A stretch of 64,000 nt of DNA, from assembly GCF_020073745.1 (NCBI RefSeq), contig NZ_JAIRAU010000008.1, positions 62,001-126,000 on the forward strand, given 5' to 3'. The translations under genes and the position numbers were made by a program. The notes beneath the pieces are model-generated. The model was not told the DNA's origin. It did no database searches and saw only the letters and a list, made by a program, of their open reading frames with translations. Positions 26,351-34,240 of this stretch are shown one piece after another. The stretch comes from Nannocystis pusilla. Its GTDB lineage: Bacteria; Myxococcota_A; Polyangia; Nannocystales; Nannocystaceae. Positions within the stretch are counted from its first letter, which is position 1; each line of letters opens with the position of its first letter.

Positions 26351-26410
26351 TCCGAGTTGCGCGACAGTTGACCCCAGGCGCTGGTACTGTCCGAGTGCCA
26401 GGGGACCAGC

Positions 26411-28489
26411 ATGCGGGAGAGGAAACGAGTAGTGCCCGACGATGGGCGCGTCCACGGCAAGGACCACGCCGACATCAAGGACCCCCTAGACGCCGTCGCT
26501 GCCAACGGTGACGAGGAGGAGGACGAGGGCGAGGACGCCGACGGCGACGACGCCGACGAGGAGGACGCCGACGAGGAGGACGCCGACGAGGTCGACGACG
26601 AGGACGCCGACGAGGAGGACGAGGATGCCGACGACGAGGACGCCGAGGACGACGAAGACGCCGACGCCGAGGACGACGAGGACGCCGACGCCGACGACGA
26701 CGAGGACGCCGGCGACGATCCGTATCGCTTCCTCCTCGAGGAGGACGAAAACGCTCCGAACCTCGAAGCTATGCCCCTGAACCTGTTAGCGGGCCGGATC
26801 GAGATCTTCGACAAGCTCGCGGAGGGGGCCATGGGCGAGGTGTGGCGCGGGCGTCACCTGAAACTCGGGCGGCTCGTCGCGGTCAAGTTGCTCGACCACA
26901 CGCTGAAGCTCCGCCCAGATGGACGGGCGCGCTTTCTACGCGAGGCGCGGGCACTCGCACAGCTCGACCACCCCAACGTCGTCCGCGTCTACGACTGTGA
27001 CGAGTTGGCCGACGGGAACCTGTACCTCTGCATGGAGCTGCTCGACGGCGAGACGTTGCGGGACGTGTTCCAGCGCGGCAAGCCGCTCAGCGCGCTCGAG
27101 GTGATCGACATCGGTCGACAAGTCTGCGAGGCCGTGGGAGCCGCGCATGAGCAGGGCATCCTCCACCGCGACCTGACCCCGTCCAACATCATCCGCCTGC
27201 GCGGCACGGCGAGGACGATCAAGGTGATCGACTGGGGTTTGTGCAAGTACCTAGACCTCGTGTACCTGCGCCCCCTCGTAGAACCGGGGGCGCCGCCAGG
27301 GGCGCGCCTCGTGACGCCGCTCGGCGCTCGCTTCGGGACACCGGAGTATTTGGCGCCGGAGATGATCTTGCGGGAGAATCCAGGACCGCCGAGTTACCGC
27401 ACCGACGTCTTTTCGCTCGGGGTCGTGCTGTACGAGCTACTCACGGGGCGCCACCCGTTTGCGCCTGGCGAGCGCCGGGAGCCGCGACCGATCTCCGAGG
27501 CGTTGCCTGACTTCAAGCACCAGGACCTCGAGGCAGCGCTGCGGCAAGCGCTGCGGTTCGAGCCCGAGAAGCGGACGCAGACGATGGCCGAGTTCCGCGA
27601 GGCGCTCGAGTTGGCCCGCGAGCGGGTTCTCGCGCATCGGCCGTCGGATGCCACGCTGCATGCGAGCTGCATCGGCGACGGCGAAGCCGCGGCGACGAGT
27701 TTCACGTCGCCGACACCCGAGGTCGCCGCGGCGGTGAGTGCTGCGGCACTGAGTCACGACGACGGCGCTCGCGTGCCCCGCCCTTCCGTCGAACAACCGC
27801 GGGAGATCGGGCGGCCACGGACAGCGGGGTCGATGACCATGTCCCTGTCGGCGCTCGTCGTGTTCATCGCCGGCGTGGCCACCGGCGTGCTCGGCTTGTT
27901 GATCGGGCAGCGACTTGGCGCGGTACAGCCCACGGTCGTGCTCGTGCGGGACACGGCTCCCATGCCACCCCCTCCGGTTGAGCCGAAGGAGGAGGCGCCA
28001 CGGGTCGCTGCCGCATGCGAGAAGACCGCGGCGATCCCGACCCCGCTCGCGGCGATGCTGACCAAGCCGGTGATGACCCCCGCCGGGGACGAGCCGAGCT
28101 CGCGCGCCAGCTCGCCTCCACCGCTGGCGCCGAAGGAAGAGGCACCGCGGGGCGTTGCCGAGTCTGCGGAGCCCTCGGTCTTGGCGACCACCCGCGCCGA
28201 GAATACACGGCGCCCGCGCGCCAGCTCGTCGCCGCTGACGCCACCGACGTTCGCTGCCGTGATGGCCCAACAGGAGAAGAAAATCCGCGCCTGCATGAGC
28301 GAGACCGGCGTCACGGCGGCGTCCGTCACGGTGCAGATCCGGCACAAGGGCAAGGCGGTCGACGGGGTTCGCGTGCTCAAGATGAGCAAAGAGCATCCCT
28401 TTTCGGCCTGCGTCGACGACGTCGTCCGCAAGGCCAAGCCTCCGCCCGGCGCCAACATGATCGAGGACTTCACGTTCTCCGCGAAGTAG
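26411..28489 (+). CDS. Membrane Ser/Thr protein kinase with acidic leader
   Basis: 692 aa. Residues 33-103 are almost pure Asp/Glu/Ala (repeated DADEEDADEED). The kinase domain runs from about 130 to 400: glycine loop LAEGAMGEVWRG, VAVK Lys159, catalytic loop HRDLTPSNII, metal loop IDWG in place of DFG, and LAPEM for APE. Thr in HRDLTP replaces the usual Lys, a variant seen in myxobacterial kinases. One TM helix lies near 480-505 (SLSALVVFIAGVATGVLGLL). A Pro-rich periplasmic linker follows, then a C-terminal domain with KKIRACMSETGVTAASVTVQ like the AgmX/TonB-type end modules of myxobacterial envelope proteins. It leads an operon; the next gene starts 8 bp later. Confidence 0.85.
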   Translation: MRERKRVVPDDGRVHGKDHADIKDPLDAVAANGDEEEDEGEDADGDDADEEDADEEDADEVDDEDADEEDEDADDEDAEDDEDADAEDDEDADADDDEDAGDDPYRFLLEEDENAPNLEAMPLNLLAGRIEIFDKLAEGAMGEVWRGRHLKLGRLVAVKLLDHTLKLRPDGRARFLREARALAQLDHPNVVRVYDCDELADGNLYLCMELLDGETLRDVFQRGKPLSALEVIDIGRQVCEAVGAAHEQGILHRDLTPSNIIRLRGTARTIKVIDWGLCKYLDLVYLRPLVEPGAPPGARLVTPLGARFGTPEYLAPEMILRENPGPPSYRTDVFSLGVVLYELLTGRHPFAPGERREPRPISEALPDFKHQDLEAALRQALRFEPEKRTQTMAEFREALELARERVLAHRPSDATLHASCIGDGEAAATSFTSPTPEVAAAVSAAALSHDDGARVPRPSVEQPREIGRPRTAGSMTMSLSALVVFIAGVATGVLGLLIGQRLGAVQPTVVLVRDTAPMPPPPVEPKEEAPRVAAACEKTAAIPTPLAAMLTKPVMTPAGDEPSSRASSPPPLAPKEEAPRGVAESAEPSVLATTRAENTRRPRASSSPLTPPTFAAVMAQQEKKIRACMSETGVTAASVTVQIRHKGKAVDGVRVLKMSKEHPFSACVDDVVRKAKPPPGANMIEDFTFSAK

Positions 28490-28496
28490 AGCTCCC

Positions 28497-29429
28497 ATGC
28501 AGACGATGTACCTGTTCTCTGTCTTCCTCCTCGGGCCCGCCGACGCGCCTGCGAGCGACACGGCCCAGGTCGCGGCTCTTGTCGCCGCGGGTGAGGCGCA
28601 CTTGCGGCGGGCCATGGACGCCGACGATCATCCGCCGGACGAGTTCGAGGGCGCCCACAAGAATTTCGAGGCCGCGTATCTCGCAGCCCAGGATCCGCAG
28701 TACCTCTGTCGCGCGCTCGCGGCGGCCGAGCTGGCGCTGCTGTCCGTCAAGTTCAGCGACGACCAGGAGCGGCTCTCGTGGGAGGAGCTCCGGCTCGAGG
28801 ACCTGAACCGCCTGCAAGAGGACGCAAGGGAGAAGAAGCGCGCGAACTGCCGCTTTGACGCCGAAGGCAATCGGCCGCCGCCTCGGGTGGCGATACTCGA
28901 CGACGCCGACCTTCCGGAGCCCGACGTGCCCTCGGCAGGCGCGCCGCCGGCACACGCGAGCACGACGCCGACGAGTCCGACGAACTCGAGCTCGACATCC
29001 GGCGCGCTCGCTGCCAGTGCGAGTGAGCCGCCGAAGCCAAATCAGGCGACGACGCGCAGCGTTCGGGCCAAGACGGTGTCGGGCTCGATCTTTACGGCGG
29101 CCGGCATCGGCTTGCTCGCAGGGAGCGCTGCCGTGGTCGGCTTTGGAGTGCTGCAGCGCGGGTGGGAAATGGAAGAGCTCGTCGGCTCTGCGAACGCCGA
29201 GCAACGCAAGTTCACGCCCGCCGAGTACGGGCGCTTCAACGAGCTCAGGGCCGAGCTCCTCCACGGCCGTGACGTCGCGATCGGCGTGGGCGTGGCCGGT
29301 CTGGTGAGCTTGGGCACCGGGATCGCGTTGCTCGTGACGCGCAAGAAAGCGCCGAGGGCTCGAGGTTATGCTCTCCACCCCTACGGGGGTCCGCGGGGGG
29401 CGGGTGCCGTGCTGCGGCTGGCGTTCTAG
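28497..29429 (+). CDS. Exported protein with two C-terminal TM helices
   Basis: 310 aa. A short hydrophobic N-terminus (MYLFSVFLLGPADAPA) looks like a signal peptide, followed by a helical TPR-like region (FEGAHKNFEAAYLAAQDPQY; CRALAAAELALL) and a Pro/Ser/Thr-rich linker. Near the end are two hydrophobic helices (SIFTAAGIGLLAGSAAVVGF; AIGVGVAGLVSLGTGIALLV) and a basic tail. This layout is common downstream of Ser/Thr kinases in myxobacteria. It follows the kinase by 8 bp, so it is likely a partner or substrate. No enzyme motif. Confidence 0.75.
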   Translation: MQTMYLFSVFLLGPADAPASDTAQVAALVAAGEAHLRRAMDADDHPPDEFEGAHKNFEAAYLAAQDPQYLCRALAAAELALLSVKFSDDQERLSWEELRLEDLNRLQEDAREKKRANCRFDAEGNRPPPRVAILDDADLPEPDVPSAGAPPAHASTTPTSPTNSSSTSGALAASASEPPKPNQATTRSVRAKTVSGSIFTAAGIGLLAGSAAVVGFGVLQRGWEMEELVGSANAEQRKFTPAEYGRFNELRAELLHGRDVAIGVGVAGLVSLGTGIALLVTRKKAPRARGYALHPYGGPRGAGAVLRLAF

Positions 29430-29445
29430 GCGAGGGGGGCGAACG

Positions 29446-31134
29446 ATGCGGTTCTTGATGCTCATCCCAATCTTGGCCGCCGCCGTGAGCGGCTGCTATC
29501 AGGACCTTTTCGCCGCCGGGGACGGGCTGGCTCCGGACACCGAGCCGAGTTCGAGCTCGACGTCGACCTCCACGGGCGAGGTGATGCCGACGTCGTCCGC
29601 CGGCTCGGGCGTCCAAACCGTCACAGGTCCGGTCGATACGACTTCGACGACGCTCCCGGCGCCGGACACGACCTCCGATGTCCCCGAGCAGAACACCCCG
29701 CCGAAGATCGAGATGTTCGAGGCGAAGCCCAGCGCGCTCCACGAAGCCGGGACGACGCAGCTCTTCCTCGAGGCGAGCGAGGACGTGGTCAAGGTGCGTC
29801 TCTCGCGGAACGGGGTCGAGTTCGTCGAGCTCACGCCCGACGACTTCCCGTACACCTACGAGGTGCTGTCCGCGAAGTACAACGCCGACACGATCGACGT
29901 CGTGGTCGAGGATGCCGAAGGGCTGACGGCGAGCGCGGGCACGGAGCTGAAGGTGCTGCTCCCGAATGCAGGTGTGCAGAAGTGCCTCTTCGAGGACAAG
30001 ACGGCCGCAGCCAGCTCGATCTCGGCGCTGGTCTACACCGAGGATGCGATCGTCGCCGCAGGCGTGCGCGACGACGGGAGCGGTGTCAAGGCGACGATCT
30101 GGAAACTCGACCCCGACCACTGCGAGGTCGTGCTGCCCGGATGGCCAAAAACGATGGGAGATTGGGCCGAGGACATGGACCTCGCATCCCTGCCCTCCGG
30201 CGCGGCGGCGCTGGCCGTCGATGAGGTCGGCAACCTGGCGCTCGGCATCAACCTGATCAAGGACGCCAAGCCGCAGCGCTACGTCGCTTTCCTGACGAAG
30301 GACGGCGCGCGCCTGTGGGAGAAGCTCGGGAAGTTCGGCGAGGAGGTCGCCGGCGTGGCGATCACCCCGAAAGCCGTAGTCGCTGTGGGCTGGGTGAGGA
30401 CGAGCGAGAATCCGGTGCGCACGGACGCGATGATCTGGCAGCATCTCAACAGCGGCACAAGCGTCTGGCCGCAGACGCTTCGGGCTCCGTTCACGGACGA
30501 CGAGTTCGACCATGACAAGCAAAACGTGTGGAGCGAGTGGGCCCGCGCTGTGCTTTACGAGCCCACGACCGATCTCCTCTATGTCGTCGGCGAGCGCGAA
30601 CTCAGAGCCAGCGACGCCAATGTTTACGGCAGGGCCTTCGTCGCGCGTTACGTCTCGGCCGGTGGCCAGTTCGGCAAGCCTTGGACTTCGTCAGGCGCCG
30701 CCATTCCCCACGACGGCGCGAATGCAGCCGAGTTTTGCGGCGTCGATTTCTTGCTCGCGGGATGGGCCCGTGACGTGATCCCGGGTGCGACGCCACTACC
30801 GCTCACGATGAAGCTCAACCTCGGAGACTTCGGCCTCGGAGATTCACCGGACAGCTACTTCGCCGAGCCCTTGCAGTCGGCACAACTGCACGGCATTTCG
30901 TGCGACCGCGAGGGCAAGCTCGTCAACGCTGCGACTCGGACAGTGGGCTTCATGGATGCTCAGGTGTTCGCTTACGAACATCTGGATGGGCCACGAACAT
31001 GGTATCAGAAAGGCGGCCCTGGCAATGACACCGCCCGGGCGCTGGACTGCGACGAGCGAGGGTTCTGTGGGTGGGGCGGCGCTCGTACCATCGACGGGAA
31101 GCTCGTCGCGGTGGTGCGGGTGCATCACCCGTAA
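29446..31134 (+). CDS. Large lipoprotein, possible beta-propeller
   Basis: 562 aa from ATG 29446. The lipobox is AAAVSGC (Cys17), followed by a Ser/Thr-rich linker (EPSSSSTSTSTGEVMPTSS). A beta-sandwich-like segment (PPKIEMFEAKPSALHEAG) precedes repeated strand blocks such as VGNLALGINLIKD, EVAGVAITPKAVVAVGWV and RAFVARYVSAGGQF, suggestive of a propeller. Probably anchored in the outer membrane. Third gene of the kinase operon. Exact role unknown. Confidence 0.75.
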   Translation: MRFLMLIPILAAAVSGCYQDLFAAGDGLAPDTEPSSSSTSTSTGEVMPTSSAGSGVQTVTGPVDTTSTTLPAPDTTSDVPEQNTPPKIEMFEAKPSALHEAGTTQLFLEASEDVVKVRLSRNGVEFVELTPDDFPYTYEVLSAKYNADTIDVVVEDAEGLTASAGTELKVLLPNAGVQKCLFEDKTAAASSISALVYTEDAIVAAGVRDDGSGVKATIWKLDPDHCEVVLPGWPKTMGDWAEDMDLASLPSGAAALAVDEVGNLALGINLIKDAKPQRYVAFLTKDGARLWEKLGKFGEEVAGVAITPKAVVAVGWVRTSENPVRTDAMIWQHLNSGTSVWPQTLRAPFTDDEFDHDKQNVWSEWARAVLYEPTTDLLYVVGERELRASDANVYGRAFVARYVSAGGQFGKPWTSSGAAIPHDGANAAEFCGVDFLLAGWARDVIPGATPLPLTMKLNLGDFGLGDSPDSYFAEPLQSAQLHGISCDREGKLVNAATRTVGFMDAQVFAYEHLDGPRTWYQKGGPGNDTARALDCDERGFCGWGGARTIDGKLVAVVRVHHP

Positions 31135-31139
31135 CGCTG

Positions 31140-32228
31140 TCACTGCGGGATCACGAGGCCGTCGCAGAGCGCGACGAGCTCGCTGATCGTGCTGGAAAAG
31201 AACTCCCCGTACTGTTTTTCACAGATCGAGCCGATCTTCCCATGATCGACGTTCTCGACGAGCGAGCGGAGCGGGTTCTTGTTGGGATTGAATTGGTCCG
31301 GGAGGCAGAGTTGACCGTAATCGACGTCAACATCGGTGGTCAGCACGAGAACGGCAAACGCGTCGTCGTCCTCGTGCTTCGCAGCACGAAGGGCCGCGAT
31401 CCAAGAGTCGACGGTACCTGCCGAAGCCTCGTCGTAACCGTCATTGATGATCGTTACGACGAGAAGCGCATCGTCGCGGAGGAATCCCTCATTGCAGCCG
31501 CCTGCGCCGTTGAGCTCCGGGGTGAGAGCTTGGACGACCGCCTCAGCCGTGCGCTCGCCTCCCCCGATTCCCACCTGCGCAATGCACGCGAACGCTTTGC
31601 CAATCTCGGCCTCGTCCCTGGTGATGTAGCGGCGTCCCCCAGCGAGTTCGCAACGGCGGTTTGTAGCTTCCTTGCCAGCCGGGAAGGTAACGCCCGCGCC
31701 GATGGTCTTTGTGTCGCACGCGTCGAGCATGGCGCTGCACAGCGGGGGCGTCCCCTGCGGGTCACAACTTGTCGTGCACAAGCTACAATCGTCGATCCCC
31801 CAATAGCCGTCCTCCGCGACCAAGATATGGACGTCGAAGTTGGGGAACTGCGTCTCGATCGCCTCGATGAAGTCCGGGAAGGCCGCGATGAGCTGGTCCT
31901 GGTGATGCTGCATCGTGCCCGAGGCGTTGATCGAGAACAGGAAGTCGATCTTCCCCTGACAACCGATCGGGTGCTGCGGCCCGAAGTCGGGCATGGGCAT
32001 GTCGAGCAGCGGGCCCGAGCTGCTCGAACTCGAGGAGGCTGCCGAGGTCGAGGTCGACTCGACGCCACGGGTCGAGCTGCCGCCGGAGCTCGTCGAGCTC
32101 CCCTCGGTCGTCGCCGATGGCGCCGTCGTGATCGTCGGCGTCCCAAAGCCGAGCGTGTCCGTCTCCCGGGGGGTGCAGGCGCACGCGAGCGCAAGCGCGG
32201 AAAGGAAAGGCCGGTGCAGTGGCCGCAT
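31140..32228 (-). CDS. Lipoprotein with vWA-like domain, degenerate MIDAS
   Basis: 362 aa from ATG 32226-32228. The N-terminus LHRPFLSALALACACTPRET has a lipobox ending at Cys; a long Ser/Thr linker follows. The vWA-like fold begins KIDFLFSINASGTMQHHQDQ, where the usual DNSGSM metal site reads NASGTM, so the first Asp is Asn and metal binding is doubtful. Six or more Cys (SLCTTSCDPQ, CNEGF) suggest disulfides outside the cytoplasm. It ends 6 bp from the convergent lipoprotein gene. Confidence 0.75.
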   Translation of the reverse strand: MRPLHRPFLSALALACACTPRETDTLGFGTPTITTAPSATTEGSSTSSGGSSTRGVESTSTSAASSSSSSSGPLLDMPMPDFGPQHPIGCQGKIDFLFSINASGTMQHHQDQLIAAFPDFIEAIETQFPNFDVHILVAEDGYWGIDDCSLCTTSCDPQGTPPLCSAMLDACDTKTIGAGVTFPAGKEATNRRCELAGGRRYITRDEAEIGKAFACIAQVGIGGGERTAEAVVQALTPELNGAGGCNEGFLRDDALLVVTIINDGYDEASAGTVDSWIAALRAAKHEDDDAFAVLVLTTDVDVDYGQLCLPDQFNPNKNPLRSLVENVDHGKIGSICEKQYGEFFSSTISELVALCDGLVIPQ

Positions 32229-32384
32229 GATGGTCAGCGTAGCGCAGACGAGCCGCCGCATCCAGTCCCGGGGGGGCCGTTGGGCGCCCCAGCGCTGGAC
32301 AGCGTTGGTGTCGGCCTTCCGGGGGCGCGGCACCTCGCCCTTCGATCTCCCGGCGGTCAGTTGGCGAACCTTTACCGACGATCC

Positions 32385-32438
32385 GAGCGAGAGGCCCTCG
32401 GCGGCGAGGTCGTCGCAGGATCTTGGCGAGCTGGCCGC
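32385..32438 (-). pseudogene. Rhs repeat fragment
   Basis: The bases GAGCGAGAGGCCCTCGGCGG and the next 33 or so match, with few changes and one inserted base, the stretch of the intact rhs gene near 35960 encoding ETRDDLAAEGLSL. It is an isolated frameshifted piece, so a duplicate or older rhs gene once stood here. Confidence 0.6.
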
Positions 32439-32529
32439 CCTCTGCTGCCCGACGCGCCCGAGCTGCCCCTCGCAGGCAACGAGGCTGACCGCTCGGCTTG
32501 GCCGCCATCACCGTCTTGCCCGCCAGATG

Positions 32530-33030
32530 CTAGAGCCCACCGAGAATTGCGTCAGGCGTTGGGTTCCGTAGCCATCCTGCAACGTCGTCGGCCAGAACAT
32601 CGACGATCCGGCCAAGTACCTCGCATGTGTCTCCCGATTGCTCAGAAGAGCGTTGCGCCGTGAAGGCGCCGATAACTTCGCCGTCCTCCAATAGCCGCCC
32701 GATCAGCGTGATCGAGCTCGCGCCGGATTCATTGCTGCCCACACCTTCGACTCGCGTGAAACGCATCGCCAGCACGCGGCCGGGGACGCCTGAATGGTCT
32801 CCGACTAGGCGAATCGTGATATAGCGACGGGTCTCATCTGCAAGTTCCTCGAGCAATTCTTCCCCCAGGCGACAATCGTTTCGGACTTGCGAAGGTGCGC
32901 CGCTGTCAGGCCCGAAGCGGACCGACCGGACCACGGCAAGGCGCGCGCGTTGCTCGGGTGGAATTTTGCCCGCGCAGGCTACAGTGCCGAAGGCACCGAC
33001 AAGGGCTGTGAGTAGAGCGAGAGATTTCAT
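32530..33030 (-). CDS. Small lipoprotein (166 aa)
   Basis: ATG 33028-33030. The N-terminus MKSLALLTALVGAFGTVACA is a lipoprotein signal with lipobox TVAC. The mature part has strands IRLVGDHSGVPGRVLAMRFT and SITLIGRLLEDGEVIGAFTA, consistent with a small beta-sandwich, ending VAGWLRNPTPDAILGGL. No known family. It stands between Rhs fragments. Confidence 0.65.
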   Translation of the reverse strand: MKSLALLTALVGAFGTVACAGKIPPEQRARLAVVRSVRFGPDSGAPSQVRNDCRLGEELLEELADETRRYITIRLVGDHSGVPGRVLAMRFTRVEGVGSNESGASSITLIGRLLEDGEVIGAFTAQRSSEQSGDTCEVLGRIVDVLADDVAGWLRNPTPDAILGGL

Positions 33031-33109
33031 GGAGTGTCCTGGCTAGGGCCGCCTAACGCGGACGTGGGGGGCCCGTCAAGCGGGATAATGGCGCCGGCGC
33101 GGACACATC

Positions 33110-33178
33110 AGCCCCGCGACCGGCCTCCCGTCGCTGAGCTACCCGATCGACGTCCCACCCGGCCGCGCTGACCATGCC
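33110..33178 (+). pseudogene. Rhs/SpvB N-terminal fragment, opposite orientation
   Basis: The plus strand reads SPATGLPSLSYPIDVPPGRA, identical to the start of the SpvB domain in the intact rhs gene on the other strand (near 40000), then breaks down. A further short match to the same region (GACCTCGTAGGCGCGCCC) lies near 33390 in the minus orientation. With 32385-32438 this shows breakage and rearrangement of an Rhs copy. The rest of 33031-33598 holds no gene. Confidence 0.65.
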
Positions 33179-33598
33179 GCCGTCGCGTTCCTCGGCTGGG
33201 ACGATCGCGCGGTTCGGGTCCTCGTCGTCCTCCTCGCCGAGGAGGAGGAAGAGGACGGCGACGAGGATGAGGGGAGAGGACGGCGACGAAGAGGAGCACG
33301 GCGACGAGGACGACCAGTGTTGGGCAGGATCAGGTCGACGGCGGTCGCGGCCTTGCTGCGGCCGGCCGGGCTGGTGCGCAAGCCCGACCTCGTAGGCGCG
33401 CCCCGCTAACGAGGCGCAACTCGGCTACCTGACGCGGCACTCGGCCTATGCCAGGGCGACACCGGCACCGACCACCGGCGACACCGAGACAACGGGGACG
33501 ACGCGGGTGTCGTCCCCGCCCTGGGACATCGGTGTTCGTTGTCAGTGTGGGGACAGCGGTCCGTCGTGGCCAGTCTTGCTGTGAACCTACACCGGCGG

Positions 33599-34237
33599 TC
33601 AGTCTGTGATCACGAATCGGATCCGCGTTCCGTCCGGCAAGCCGTGGATTTCCTGGGCGATCGGGCCCCGGATCTGCATCCCGGTCACGGCGTCCTTCGC
33701 CGTCAGGTTGTCGACGGTGTACTCCCCCTGGAGCGTGAACAACAAGGTGGGGATCAAGCGCTGCGTCGGCTCCAGAACGCCATTTTTCTCCTGCCAGGCC
33801 GCCCCGAGAGGTCGCCCGGTCCAGTAGTCGCTGTCGTCCAGGATGACCGTGGCCCACCCCTCGAGATCATCGGCGAGCCACTCAAGAGCGGCGGTCTCCG
33901 GGTCGAACGCGTAGATCTTGCTGTCCTTGATGCAAAACTGTCCGCCGAAGATATCGTCTGCGAAGAACAGTACCCCTTCTGCCAAGTCACCATAGGTATC
34001 GCGCCAAAGCCGAGGATCGTTCCATCGGTTCAGGTTCAGGTCATCAGGCGAGCGCGATGCAGAGAAGACGCGGAGGGCGCGATTAAAGGCGAGCCATCCG
34101 TTCTTTCGGAGGTACAGATCTTCGAGTTCACCAAGCCGGTTGCCTGCGTGTCGTTGAACCCACGGGTCGAGGTAGGGAGGTTGTGGGGCGAGCACCTCTT
34201 CGGCTTGCTCGAGTAGTTGTTCGAGGCTGGACTTCAC
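33599..34237 (-). CDS. SMI1/KNR4 (SUKH)-type immunity protein
   Basis: 212 aa from GTG 34235-34237, three bases after the rhs stop. It has the SUKH pattern of a helical start, DLAEGVLFFADDIFGGQFC, then IYAFDPETAALEWLADDLEG and a helix WATVILDDSDYWTG. These cytoplasmic proteins bind and neutralise nuclease-type toxins and are usually encoded directly after the toxin. Here the preceding gene ends in a NucA/NucB-like nuclease. Its last 13 residues, LPDGTRIRFVITD, closely match the toxin's own end, LPDGTKIRIVVTE. GC is lower than the rhs body, as is common for swappable tail/immunity pairs. Confidence 0.8.
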   Translation of the reverse strand: MKSSLEQLLEQAEEVLAPQPPYLDPWVQRHAGNRLGELEDLYLRKNGWLAFNRALRVFSASRSPDDLNLNRWNDPRLWRDTYGDLAEGVLFFADDIFGGQFCIKDSKIYAFDPETAALEWLADDLEGWATVILDDSDYWTGRPLGAAWQEKNGVLEPTQRLIPTLLFTLQGEYTVDNLTAKDAVTGMQIRGPIAQEIHGLPDGTRIRFVITD

Positions 34238-34240
34238 GAG

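Larger units (their letters stand above)
25605..26410. other. Intergenic stretch with a direct repeat
   Basis: About 800 bp before the kinase operon with no supportable gene. Open frames are present on both strands but have no family-like content. The only structure is the pair of direct repeats listed separately. The promoter of the kinase operon should lie in its right-hand part; TTGACG in the second repeat (26296) is a possible -35. Confidence 0.5.

Noticed and set aside
26520..26720. Acidic repeat before the kinase as a separate repeat element
   Set aside because: It is in frame with the kinase and follows a credible start codon, so it is coding.
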